Shown: in pieces, positions 1-7,441 of the stretch | Layout of the letters: every line of letters begins with the position of its first letter | Numbering within the stretch: the stretch's first letter is position 1 | Origin: Erysipelotrichaceae bacterium | GTDB taxonomy: Bacteria > Bacillota_I > Bacilli_A > Erysipelotrichales > Erysipelotrichaceae | Length of the DNA stretch: 47,543 nt | Assembly (NCBI GenBank): GCA_016280635.1 | Contig: JAEEHC010000036.1 | Coordinates: 1-47,543, forward strand | Direction of reading: 5' to 3' | Notes under the pieces: generated by a model | What the model was told of the DNA's origin: nothing | The model's database searches: none | What the model saw: the letters and a program-made list of their open reading frames with translations, nothing else | Translations under genes and position numbers: made by a program

Positions 1-213
1 GCCATGCCCCTGATCATTCTGGGCATTCTGCCCATGATCGCCGGCATTGTTCTGCGCAATCCTCTGGTTCTGTTCTATGGCATAATCATGGCTGACGGGG
101 CGGCCGGGGATATCATGATCATTTACAATCTGCTCAGATACAGCAGCAATGCCAGGGAAATCACCTACATGGACCATCCGACCGAAGCCGGCGGAGTCGT
201 CTTTGAAAGATAG
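1..213 (+). CDS. DUF3267-like membrane protein, C-terminal fragment
   Basis: The frame is open from the first base, so this is the 3' end of a gene that begins outside the window. The first in-frame ATG is at 4 but is probably internal. The roughly 70 visible residues hold two hydrophobic segments, then a GDIMIIYNL stretch and a polar tail with DHPTEAGG. That order (small membrane segments, GD motif, then D-x-P-x-x-x-G) resembles the C-terminus of DUF3267 putative zincin membrane proteins. The HExxH motif that would prove it lies upstream of the window. The next gene starts 23 bases downstream, so the two are probably cotranscribed. The family call is tentative. Confidence 0.5.
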   Translation, partial: AMPLIILGILPMIAGIVLRNPLVLFYGIIMADGAAGDIMIIYNLLRYSSNAREITYMDHPTEAGGVVFER

Positions 214-236
214 AAAGCAGGAAACGGAGGTAAAGC

Positions 237-785
237 ATGTCAAGATACGATGAAGTAATCAAGGAAAACCGCCAGAATAAGGCCGACCAGATCGCCGATA
301 AATCCCGGCAGATGAGCGCGGCTGAGGAAAGAAAGCAACGCTATGTCGCAGCCTTCATCCGGGCACTGCCCGAGTACCATCAGGCCCTGGTCAAAAATGA
401 CATCTGGCGCGTCTACAAGCATTTCCGCAAGGTCCTGTTCATCGAGACCGCGGAAACCATTGAATGCGTCCAGCTGCAGCGCTGGGACAACCGGGAGTAC
501 TGGTTTACCCAATGCGGCCTCGCCATAACCAAAGACGGACGATATGTCCGGCTGATCAAGCCTTCCGTCGATAAACGGGGTAAAAATTACGTTGACACAG
601 TGGCGGACTATGAAGAAATGAACGCTGATCAGTTTGCCCGGCGCATCTATGACGGTCTCCATCTGGAAGATAAGAGGCCCTTTCACTCCTATGACGGCAA
701 GTACCAGAAGCTCAATGAAGCTCTAAAAAATGATGACGCCGATGAACTGGCCTTCCAGTACTTTGCCTTCTGCCTGCCGAAATAA
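237..785 (+). CDS. Hypothetical protein, 182 aa
   Basis: Soluble, charged protein with no signal peptide or membrane segment. The N-terminal 35 residues are polar and probably helical (lysine, glutamine and glutamate rich). The centre is a mixed alpha/beta region with several aromatic residues (Trp/Tyr around 58-92). I do not recognise the family. The start is supported by ACGGAGGT at about 223-230. It follows the DUF3267-like fragment by 23 bases, and a hairpin terminator at 811-829 ends the transcript. No function can be assigned from what is visible. Confidence 0.75.
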   Translation: MSRYDEVIKENRQNKADQIADKSRQMSAAEERKQRYVAAFIRALPEYHQALVKNDIWRVYKHFRKVLFIETAETIECVQLQRWDNREYWFTQCGLAITKDGRYVRLIKPSVDKRGKNYVDTVADYEEMNADQFARRIYDGLHLEDKRPFHSYDGKYQKLNEALKNDDADELAFQYFAFCLPK

Positions 786-809
786 ACTGATTTCTCTGAT
801 TCAAGCCTG

Positions 810-832
810 AAGGCCCCGCCGGGCCTTTTATC
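810..832 (+). terminator. Rho-independent terminator after the 182-aa gene
   Basis: AGGCCC / CGCC loop / GGGCCT stem followed by TTTTAT, 25 bases after the stop codon at 785. Confidence 0.8.
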
Positions 833-897
833 ATGGCTTCAAGTAAACCATGGCCGGAAAATGAGAGAAAGGTCTTAAATCTCTCTTATCAGCCCAT

Positions 898-924
898 TGA
901 AAAGGAACCCTTGCGGGCTCCTTT
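898..924 (-). terminator. Terminator of the minus-strand flavoenzyme gene
   Basis: Read on the minus strand: AGGAGCCC, GCAA loop, GGGTTCCT (one G-U pair), then TTTTC. It lies 21 bases beyond the stop codon at 945. Confidence 0.75.
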
Positions 925-944
925 TAGGTTAAATGGTATCAGCG

Positions 945-2861
945 CTACATTACGCGGACGGCGTGGTAGGCTTCGTGAACAGCGGTCAGGATCTTTCTCG
1001 GGGCAATGGCATCGCCGACGACCGCGACATTCTCATACAGGTCTTCCAGCAGATCCTCAAGCTGGTTGTTGGCCTTGAAGCCGGCTGCGTTGAGAACGGT
1101 GTCGCATTCGATGGTCCTGGTCTCGCCGTCCTTTTCATAGACTACGGAGTTGTCAGTGATCTTCAGGACTCTGGCACCGGCTGCGACCTTGACACCGCGG
1201 TCCTTGACCATCTTTCTGAGGTGCTGGTCATTGTTCAGACAGTGGGCTGCGGTATAGAGGATGTCCGGCAGCATCTCCACGATCGTGACTTCTTCGGCAT
1301 TGGGGGCAATGTCGCAGGCTGCTTCGGTACCGGCCAGACCACCGCCGATGACGACGACCTTCTTGCCGGCCGTGACCTTGTGAGTCAGATAGTCGCTGAC
1401 CAGTTTAGCCTTTTCAATTCCTTCGATCGGCGGGATTGCCGGTGAAGAGCCGGCTGCCAGGATGACCTTGTCATACTTGCCGCCCTTGACATTTTCCGCG
1501 GTAGCTTCCTTATTGAGATGTACTTCAACACCGAGCTTCTTGCACTGGATTTCCAGAGCCTTGATCAGTCTGATGACATCGCTCTTGAAATCCGGACCGC
1601 CGGCTGCCCATAAGGTTCCGCCCAGACGGTCTTCCTTCTCCCACAGCTCGGCATCCCAGCCACGCTTCTTGGCGGTGATGGCTGCGGTCATGCCGGCCGG
1701 GCCGCCGCCGATGACCAGGATCTTCTTCTTGGTGCCATCGGGCTTGGGCAGGCCAAATGATTTCTCCGCGTAGCACAGCGGGTTAACAGCGCAGTAGTAG
1801 TGCTTGCCGGAGAAACCGGAAAGCAGACATTCGTTACAGCCGACACAGGGCATGATGTCCTCTTCGCGGCCTTCCTTGACCTTGGTGGGCCAGTAGGGAT
1901 CTGCCAGCATCTGATGGGCCAGACCGACATAGTCCAGAATGCCGTCTTCAACGGCCTTTCTGGCCACCTCCGGCTTGACCAGCTTGCCGTCACCCAGAAC
2001 CGGGATGCTGACGACATCCTTGATGGCCTTCTGAGCATCAAGCTTATGTCCGTCCTTGCTGTAGACGGTGGTGATGGCCTGGAACCATTCTTCGTAACAT
2101 CCGGTATCGACATGGATGGCGGTGATGCCGGCCTTTTCCAGGATCTTGGCCATTTCGATGCCTTCATCGATGGTGCGGAAACCCTCTACTCTGTGAACCG
2201 GAGTGAACTTGACCAAAATCGGGAAGCCCTTGGGAACATTCTGCTTGATGGCCTCAATGCACTCCAGCGTGAAGCGCATGCGGTTTTCCAGCGAGCCGCC
2301 GTATTCGTCAGTACGGTTGTTCCATTGCAGGGAATGGAACTGGTCGAGCAGATAGCCGCCATAGGCGTGCAGCTCAACGGCATCGGCTCCGGCATTGACG
2401 GCCAGAGAAGCGGAATAACCGACCTTGCCGACCAGATACTTGATGTCTTCTACGGCAAAGGGCTTGCAGATCAGATCCGGGAACCAGAAGGAACTGACAC
2501 TGCCGGCACTGTAGGGAGCCGTAAACGGATCAGTGAACTGCTGACGGCCTAAGCCCGGGGAAAGCTGGACGCAGACCTTGGCGCCATAATGATGGCAGCG
2601 GTCGATCAGCATGTTCAGCCTTTCAACATGATGGAAGTCCGAGAGCTCGGTACACGGTCTGGGCTCGTACTTGGTGGAGACCACGTTCGCACCGGTGATG
2701 ATCAGCGCCGCGCCGCCCTTGGCTCTCTCTTCAAAGTAGTCGATGCCCTCATTGCAGTAGGAACCGTCAGCTTCACCGGTGGTGCCCATCGGTGACATGA
2801 AAATGCGGTTCTTCAGTTTCATGGTGCCAAGCATCGTCTTGTCAAATAAGGTTTTAGTCAT
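945..2861 (-). CDS. NADH:flavin oxidoreductase, FadH/BaiCD-like (FMN, 4Fe-4S, FAD)
   Basis: Predicted Old Yellow Enzyme-type enoate reductase of 638 residues, the usual length for 2,4-dienoyl-CoA reductase and the bile-acid enzymes BaiCD/BaiH. Residues 1-330 form the FMN TIM barrel with HAYGGYLLDQF at 165-175; Tyr170 matches the catalytic tyrosine of FadH. Cys339, Cys342, Cys345 and Cys357 fit the 4Fe-4S site. GGGPAG at 385-390 and a second GGGLAG further on mark the FAD and NAD(P)H Rossmann folds. The open frame extends upstream to 3125, but AAAGGAG sits just before the ATG at 2861 and the family N-terminus begins there. The gene is alone, so neither a bile-acid operon nor a fatty-acid locus supports a precise substrate. 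Confidence 0.9.
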   Translation of the reverse strand: MTKTLFDKTMLGTMKLKNRIFMSPMGTTGEADGSYCNEGIDYFEERAKGGAALIITGANVVSTKYEPRPCTELSDFHHVERLNMLIDRCHHYGAKVCVQLSPGLGRQQFTDPFTAPYSAGSVSSFWFPDLICKPFAVEDIKYLVGKVGYSASLAVNAGADAVELHAYGGYLLDQFHSLQWNNRTDEYGGSLENRMRFTLECIEAIKQNVPKGFPILVKFTPVHRVEGFRTIDEGIEMAKILEKAGITAIHVDTGCYEEWFQAITTVYSKDGHKLDAQKAIKDVVSIPVLGDGKLVKPEVARKAVEDGILDYVGLAHQMLADPYWPTKVKEGREEDIMPCVGCNECLLSGFSGKHYYCAVNPLCYAEKSFGLPKPDGTKKKILVIGGGPAGMTAAITAKKRGWDAELWEKEDRLGGTLWAAGGPDFKSDVIRLIKALEIQCKKLGVEVHLNKEATAENVKGGKYDKVILAAGSSPAIPPIEGIEKAKLVSDYLTHKVTAGKKVVVIGGGLAGTEAACDIAPNAEEVTIVEMLPDILYTAAHCLNNDQHLRKMVKDRGVKVAAGARVLKITDNSVVYEKDGETRTIECDTVLNAAGFKANNQLEDLLEDLYENVAVVGDAIAPRKILTAVHEAYHAVRVM

Positions 2862-3077
2862 TATAATTCTCCTTTCGTCATTTGTGAATTTCATGACAAA
2901 GTATTCATACTTATTATTTACCATATCGGCAGGCGGTAATAAATATCCTGACACCAACTTGAAAACATTTTCGCTCCGGCAAGCGGACAGAAAAGCGCAG
3001 TCACAGGCTGCCGTTTTTTCTAATCCCGCGCCATGAGGAAGCCCGTACGGAACCGGGTCTTTTTCCCCGGTATGGGG

Positions 3078-3083
3078 TATAAT
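3078..3083 (+). promoter_or_regulatory. Likely -10 box (TATAAT) for the 3124-5444 operon
   Basis: Perfect TATAAT 41 bases before the start codon at 3124. I see no good -35 at 17 bp, so the promoter is only partly supported. The rest of 2862-3123 is a divergent intergenic region in which I recognise nothing further. Confidence 0.5.
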
Positions 3084-3123
3084 GAGATAAAGACAGCCAA
3101 TCAGGAAACAAGGAGGAAAAAGC

Positions 3124-3846
3124 ATGAGCTATCTGCGCGCCATCAGGCTTAACGAGGCCCCGGAAGAATCATCATATCTGCATGATCTGCCGGCTGTTGT
3201 TCATCTCGGTCAGCTGGACAGTCTGACCTTTGAGCAGCCGGTCACTTTCCTGGTTGGGGAAAACGGAACCGGCAAGTCCACCATTCTGGAAGCCATCGCC
3301 ATCGCCATGGGCTTTAACCCGGAAGGCGGCGGCCGGGAGCACACCTTTGCCACCCGGGACACCCACTCCCAGCTCAGCAGGCTGATAACCACTATCAAGA
3401 GCGGATACCCGTCGGACGGTTTCTTTCTCAGGGCCGAAAGCTTCTATAACATGGCCTCTTATCTGGAAGACAACAGCGAAATGAAGCGTTATGGCGGCAA
3501 GTCGCTGCACCAGCAGTCCCATGGCGAAGCCTTTCTTTCCCTGGTTTCCAACCGCTTTGAAGGGCCGGGTCTCTACCTTCTGGATGAACCGGAATCCGCG
3601 CTTTCACCGGTAAGGCAGATGAGCTTACTGGTGGAGATGGACCGGCTGGTTAAGACCGGAAGCCAGTTCATCATCGCCACCCACTCACCGATCCTGATGG
3701 CTTTTCCGAAAGCGCAGATCTATCAATTCTCCCAAGACGGCATTGAATGCGTCCGCTATCAGGATACCGAGCACTACACAGTCACCAGGCAGTTTCTGGA
3801 AGACCCGGAAAGAATGCTGCACTACCTGCTGGAAGATGATAATTAA
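3124..3846 (+). CDS. AAA/ABC-type ATPase, COG3910-like
   Basis: 240-residue stand-alone ATPase of the SMC/ABC-like class. Walker A is GENGTGKS at 45-52, followed by a serine-rich region. Walker B is LYLLDEPESALSP near residue 150, and an ATHSP switch histidine lies near 187. There are no membrane segments and no partner permease, so it is not a transporter subunit. Proteins of this kind are single-domain predicted ATPases whose biological role is unknown to me. AAGGAGG precedes the ATG. It is the first gene of a three-gene unit with an acetyltransferase and a hydrolase. Confidence 0.85.
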   Translation: MSYLRAIRLNEAPEESSYLHDLPAVVHLGQLDSLTFEQPVTFLVGENGTGKSTILEAIAIAMGFNPEGGGREHTFATRDTHSQLSRLITTIKSGYPSDGFFLRAESFYNMASYLEDNSEMKRYGGKSLHQQSHGEAFLSLVSNRFEGPGLYLLDEPESALSPVRQMSLLVEMDRLVKTGSQFIIATHSPILMAFPKAQIYQFSQDGIECVRYQDTEHYTVTRQFLEDPERMLHYLLEDDN

Positions 3847-3887
3847 AACAACTGCCCGCCGCGGTACTTATGAAGGAGGAAAACAAC

Positions 3888-4703
3888 ATGGCATTGAATG
3901 ATTACATAACGGAAAAACCAGTCATTGAGACTAACCGTCTCATCATCAGAGAACTGACTTCTGAGGACATCCCGGCGCTTAAGCAGTGGCTGGCCGATAA
4001 GGCAGTCTACACCTACTGGGGCAAGGGCCCCAGCAAGGCAGAGAAAAACCCGGAACTGCTGTTTGCCAAAACGCAAAGACCGACCAAGAGTTTTCATCTG
4101 GGCATTGAGGAAAAGCACTCAGCCAAGGTCATCGGTGACCTTTACGTCTATCTCATCGAAAAGGACCGCATGGCCGCCGTGGCCATCCGGATCGCTCCCG
4201 CTTGCCAGTGCCAGGGCTATGGCAGTGAGGCGCTGGCCTCGATGACCCGCTTCTGTTTTGAAAATACCGAACTGCAGCGGCTCTGGGCTCAGGTCGACGC
4301 CCGCAACCTGTCCTCTCAGAAAATGCTGGAGAAGTGCGGATACACCAAGGAAGGCCTGGTCCGTCAGGGCCGGATGGTAAACAGCTGGTGTGATTACTAT
4401 CTGTATGGAATGCTGAAGAGCGATGTTGAAGCGGTCATTAAACGGGTCAGGGAAATGGAAGACCTGTTTGATCAGCTCTCAATGATCGCGGAAAATGATG
4501 ATGAAACCGCCATGCAGACTGAAGATGTCCGCAAGGCTGCCCGCAGGCTGGCCAGATACCTGGACAGCGGCTTATGGCTGAAGGACTATCAGCTGGATGA
4601 ACTGGGCTTGCTGCCAAAAGATCTGAAGAGAGGCGTACTGTCGCAGGACGGTCTATATGACCTTCTTGATGAACCGGCGGTAAAAGCCCTGCTGAAAGAC
4701 TGA
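3888..4703 (+). CDS. GNAT acetyltransferase fused to a DUF4298 domain
   Basis: Residues 10-175 form a GCN5-related N-acetyltransferase of the RimJ/RimL type: ETNRLIIREL at the start, an acetyl-CoA loop QCQGYGSEAL near 107-116, and NLSSQKMLEKCGY as the C-terminal signature. Residues from about 180 to 271 carry the DUF4298 pattern (RYLDSGLW, then DLKRGVLSQD). The fusion is in one continuous frame. The start at 3888 is chosen over 3870 because GAAGGAGG lies at 3872-3880, between the two. Such enzymes acetylate protein N-termini or small amines with acetyl-CoA; the substrate here cannot be read from sequence. Confidence 0.88.
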   Translation: MALNDYITEKPVIETNRLIIRELTSEDIPALKQWLADKAVYTYWGKGPSKAEKNPELLFAKTQRPTKSFHLGIEEKHSAKVIGDLYVYLIEKDRMAAVAIRIAPACQCQGYGSEALASMTRFCFENTELQRLWAQVDARNLSSQKMLEKCGYTKEGLVRQGRMVNSWCDYYLYGMLKSDVEAVIKRVREMEDLFDQLSMIAENDDETAMQTEDVRKAARRLARYLDSGLWLKDYQLDELGLLPKDLKRGVLSQDGLYDLLDEPAVKALLKD

Positions 4704-4730
4704 ACCGGAAAAAAGAAGAGGTAAGTGATC

Positions 4731-5444
4731 ATGAAGAAACGCAAAAAATATCTGCTGATACCGCTGGTCGTGCTGTTGGCGCTTCTGGCCGGGTTCTTCA
4801 TCTATGTTTCCGATTACTACCGCGCTGACGCATCGGCATCCGCAGCCTTTGTCTCCGATGAGCAGGTCACGGTTACCGCTTTGACGCACGTTACCTTCTT
4901 TGACGGACCCGGTGAAGGTGATGCTCTGATCTTCTATCCCGGCGGTAAGGTGGATGAAAATGCCTACGGTCCCCTGCTTCACCAGCTGGCTGGTCAGGGC
5001 GTTGATGTCTTTCTGGTTGCCATGCCCTGCCGGCTGGCCATTTTGGGAGTTGACCGGGCCGATGACATCATCTCATCCTACCGCTATGACCGCTGGTTCA
5101 TCGGCGGCCACTCGCTGGGTGGGGCCGCGGCCGCGATGTATGCGGCTGATCACCCGGAGCTTTCCGGGACCATCCTTCTGGCCGCCTACCCGACCAGACA
5201 GCTGGATAAAGAGGATCTGCAGCTTGTCATCTACGGCTCGCAGGACGGTGTGCTCAACTTCGAAAAGCTCAGCGGCAGCCACCAGTATGCTTCCGACAAT
5301 TACCTTGAATACCGGCTGGAGGGTGGAAACCATTGCCAGTTCGGCGATTACGGTTTCCAGAAAGGCGATGGGCAGCCCGAGATGACCCGTCAGCAGCAGC
5401 AACAGCTGACTGTGCAGTACATCATCGACGCTCTGAGACAATAA
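4731..5444 (+). CDS. Membrane-anchored alpha/beta hydrolase
   Basis: 237 residues. A basic N-terminus (MKKRKK) and a hydrophobic helix at about 7-26 give an uncleaved anchor or signal peptide, so the enzyme should face outward. The hydrolase fold shows GHSLGG with nucleophile Ser128, an aspartate in YGSQDGV as probable acid, and histidine in GGNHCQFGDYG as base, a layout seen in the 'alpha/beta hydrolase fold-5' group. A GTG at 4725 is in frame, but AAGAGG at about 4714-4719 is better spaced for the ATG at 4731. It is the last gene of the unit, followed by a terminator. Confidence 0.85.
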   Translation: MKKRKKYLLIPLVVLLALLAGFFIYVSDYYRADASASAAFVSDEQVTVTALTHVTFFDGPGEGDALIFYPGGKVDENAYGPLLHQLAGQGVDVFLVAMPCRLAILGVDRADDIISSYRYDRWFIGGHSLGGAAAAMYAADHPELSGTILLAAYPTRQLDKEDLQLVIYGSQDGVLNFEKLSGSHQYASDNYLEYRLEGGNHCQFGDYGFQKGDGQPEMTRQQQQQLTVQYIIDALRQ

Positions 5445-5454
5445 TGACCTGATT

Positions 5455-5480
5455 AACCGGAATATTTCCGGTTTCTTTTT
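5455..5480 (+). terminator. Terminator after the hydrolase gene
   Basis: AACCGGAA, loop TAT, TTCCGGTT, then TCTTTTTT. Confidence 0.9.
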
Positions 5481-5492
5481 TCGCAATAGATG

Positions 5493-5521
5493 TTGACAAG
5501 CGCTTCATCAAATATTATTGT
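5493..5521 (+). promoter_or_regulatory. Sigma-A type promoter of the GntR/ABC operon
   Basis: TTGACA at 5493-5498 and TATTGT at 5516-5521, 17 bp apart. The operator lies directly downstream, which fits repression at the start site. Confidence 0.65.
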
Positions 5522-5524
5522 ATT

Positions 5525-5540
5525 AGTGTATTAGTACACT
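5525..5540 (+). promoter_or_regulatory. Operator of the YtrA-type GntR regulator
   Basis: Perfect inverted repeat AGTGTA-TTAG-TACACT placed between the promoter and the GntR start codon at 5556. The GTGTA...TACAC shape is typical of YtrA-subfamily sites, so autorepression is likely. Confidence 0.75.
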
Positions 5541-5555
5541 AGAAAGGGTGAGGTT

Positions 5556-5921
5556 ATGTCCAAACTATTTTCGGAAAACGCCCCGATCTACCTGCAGCTG
5601 ATGGAGATCTTCAAGGTGTCCATCGTCGCCGGTGTCTTCAAGAAAGACGACCGCCTGCCGCCGGTACGGGAACTGGCCGTACAGTACGGAGTCAATCCCA
5701 ATACCGTTCAGCGAGCCTACAGCGAACTGGAACGGGAAGGCATCGTGGAAAGCGAACGGACAGCCGGACGCTATATCCGCATTGACGATGAGGGAATCGC
5801 CCGGCTGAAGAAGGAGATCAGCGACAGCTACATTGCCAAGCTGTTTGAGCGCATGCGCAAGATCGGTCTTACTGACCAGCAGATCAAGGAACTGGTCAGC
5901 GACTGGAAGGAGGAAAACTAA
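5556..5921 (+). CDS. GntR family regulator, YtrA subfamily
   Basis: 121 residues: a winged helix-turn-helix over about residues 8-78 (YLQLMEIFKVSIVAG, then LPPVRELAVQYGVNPNTVQRAYSELEREGIVESER) and a short C-terminal helix. There is no large ligand domain, which defines the YtrA subfamily. These proteins repress ABC transporter operons encoded beside them and often respond to cell-envelope antibiotics. The stop overlaps the next start (TAATG), so it is translationally coupled to the ATPase. A palindromic operator lies at 5525-5540. Confidence 0.92.
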   Translation: MSKLFSENAPIYLQLMEIFKVSIVAGVFKKDDRLPPVRELAVQYGVNPNTVQRAYSELEREGIVESERTAGRYIRIDDEGIARLKKEISDSYIAKLFERMRKIGLTDQQIKELVSDWKEEN

Positions 5922-6616
5922 TGGAAACTATGGTTTGTGAGGGCCTGTCCAAGAACTATGGCAAGAAGACAGCCCTGGATAACATTAACTTAAGACTGGA
6001 AGAAGGAAGGATCATCGGTCTGGTCGGGCCTAACGGCTCCGGCAAGACGACCCTGATCAAGCTGGCCAGCCGCCTGCTGGTCCCCAGTGCCGGCTCAATC
6101 ACCATCTGCGGTGAGCAGCCCTCAGAAGTCACCAAGGCGCTGGTATCCTATCTGCCGGACCGCAACTATCTGCCCGAATGGATGAATACCGAGCAGCTGA
6201 TGACCATGTATGGCGATTTCTTCGCTGACTTCGACCGCGACAAGGCGCTGAAGATGCTGGATTCGCTGAACATCGATCTGACCATGCCGATGAAGAAGAT
6301 GTCCAAGGGTACCAAGGACAAGGTCCAGCTGATCCTGACCATGGCCAGAAACGCCAAGCTGTATCTGCTTGATGAGCCCATTGCCGGTGTTGACCCGGCA
6401 ACCAGAGACTACATTCTGGACACCATCATCAACAACTACAGCGAAGATGCCACGGTGCTGATCAGTACCCATCTGATCTCCGACGTGGAAAGCGTGCTGG
6501 ATGAGGTCATCTTCCTGAAGCAGGGCGAGATCTTCCTGCACAGAAACTCTGATGAATTAAGAGCGGAAACCGGCATGAGCATAGATGAGTATTTCCGGGA
6601 GGTATTCAGATGTTAG
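5921..6616 (+). CDS. ABC transporter ATP-binding protein (YtrB-like)
   Basis: 231 residues. Walker A GPNGSGKT at 36-43, Walker B YLLDEPIAGVDP, and a switch histidine in STHLISD. The signature motif is degenerate (MSKGTKDKVQL instead of LSGGQ), as is common in this exporter subclass. It pairs with the ABC-2 type permease that overlaps it by seven bases, and it is controlled by the upstream GntR protein. The cargo is unknown; export of an antimicrobial peptide or lipid-linked compound is the family expectation, not a reading from this sequence. Confidence 0.92.
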   Translation: METMVCEGLSKNYGKKTALDNINLRLEEGRIIGLVGPNGSGKTTLIKLASRLLVPSAGSITICGEQPSEVTKALVSYLPDRNYLPEWMNTEQLMTMYGDFFADFDRDKALKMLDSLNIDLTMPMKKMSKGTKDKVQLILTMARNAKLYLLDEPIAGVDPATRDYILDTIINNYSEDATVLISTHLISDVESVLDEVIFLKQGEIFLHRNSDELRAETGMSIDEYFREVFRC

Positions 6617-7347
6617 GAAAGTTAGTTAAATACGATTTCAAGGCGACCGCCAGGATCATGCTGCCGGTATTCGTGGTCATGCTCTCGCTGTCCGCAATAT
6701 TCGCCTTAATGATCAGATTACGCGTCGAAAACGGCTTCATCTTCAGCCTGCTGACAACGGCTCTGTTTACGACCATGGCCGGTTCCGGCATTGCGACAGT
6801 TGTCTGCATCGCCAACCGCTTCAATCAGGGACTGCTCAAGAATGAAGGCTATCTGTCCTTTGCCTTACCGGTAAAGACCAGCACCCACATCGGTGCCAAG
6901 CTGCTCAATGGTGTCATCTGGTCTATTCTGGAAACGGTAGCCGTAGGAACGAGCATCTTCGTCATCATTCTGATCACTTCGTCTTCCCAGGAAATTGTCG
7001 AGCTGTTCAGAGAACTGTTGGAACTGTTCAACCTGGTCGACATGGATGTCATCGTCGCTCTGCTGAAGGGCCTGTCCATCATGGCCTGCGAGCTGATCTC
7101 TTCCATCTGCATGATCTATGCCGGCTTCGCGGTTGCTCACCTCTTTGACAAGCACAAGAGTCTGGTCATCGCCGGCTTTGTGATCATCATCATGACCCTG
7201 AATTCATCCATCTCCACAACTCTGATCGATGCGAATTACGAAATCTTTGCCAGTCTGTGGTTCTGGTATGTTCAGGCTCTGGTACCGGCCTTCCTCTATC
7301 TGCTGATCACCTGGTTCATTCTCGACAGAAGGCTGAATCTGGAGTAA
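6610..7347 (+). CDS. ABC-2 type permease
   Basis: 245-residue integral membrane protein with about six predicted helices: roughly 16-38, 42-65, 95-122, 150-176, 183-205 and 215-240. It starts inside the ATPase gene, which indicates translational coupling and one transporter complex. A strong hairpin terminator follows at 7366-7398. No soluble domain is present. Confidence 0.88.
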   Translation: MLGKLVKYDFKATARIMLPVFVVMLSLSAIFALMIRLRVENGFIFSLLTTALFTTMAGSGIATVVCIANRFNQGLLKNEGYLSFALPVKTSTHIGAKLLNGVIWSILETVAVGTSIFVIILITSSSQEIVELFRELLELFNLVDMDVIVALLKGLSIMACELISSICMIYAGFAVAHLFDKHKSLVIAGFVIIIMTLNSSISTTLIDANYEIFASLWFWYVQALVPAFLYLLITWFILDRRLNLE

Positions 7348-7365
7348 GGCCAATCATTATAACGG

Positions 7366-7398
7366 ACGGGAAGTTCACGCAGAACTTCCCGTTTTTTT
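7366..7398 (+). terminator. Terminator of the GntR/ABC operon
   Basis: 11-bp stem ACGGGAAGTTC / GAACTTCCCGT with loop ACGCA and seven T residues. Confidence 0.95.
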
Positions 7399-7441
7399 CG
7401 TTTCTATCTTATAATGACTGTAAAAGAACAGGAGAATGAAC

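Noticed and set aside
1800-2552. 250-codon plus-strand open frame inside the flavoenzyme gene
   Set aside because: Antisense shadow of a clear family member with intact motifs; no ribosome site.
2862-3125. N-terminal extension of the flavoenzyme to 3125
   Set aside because: The extension runs across the divergent promoter region, and AAAGGAG with the family N-terminus is at 2861.
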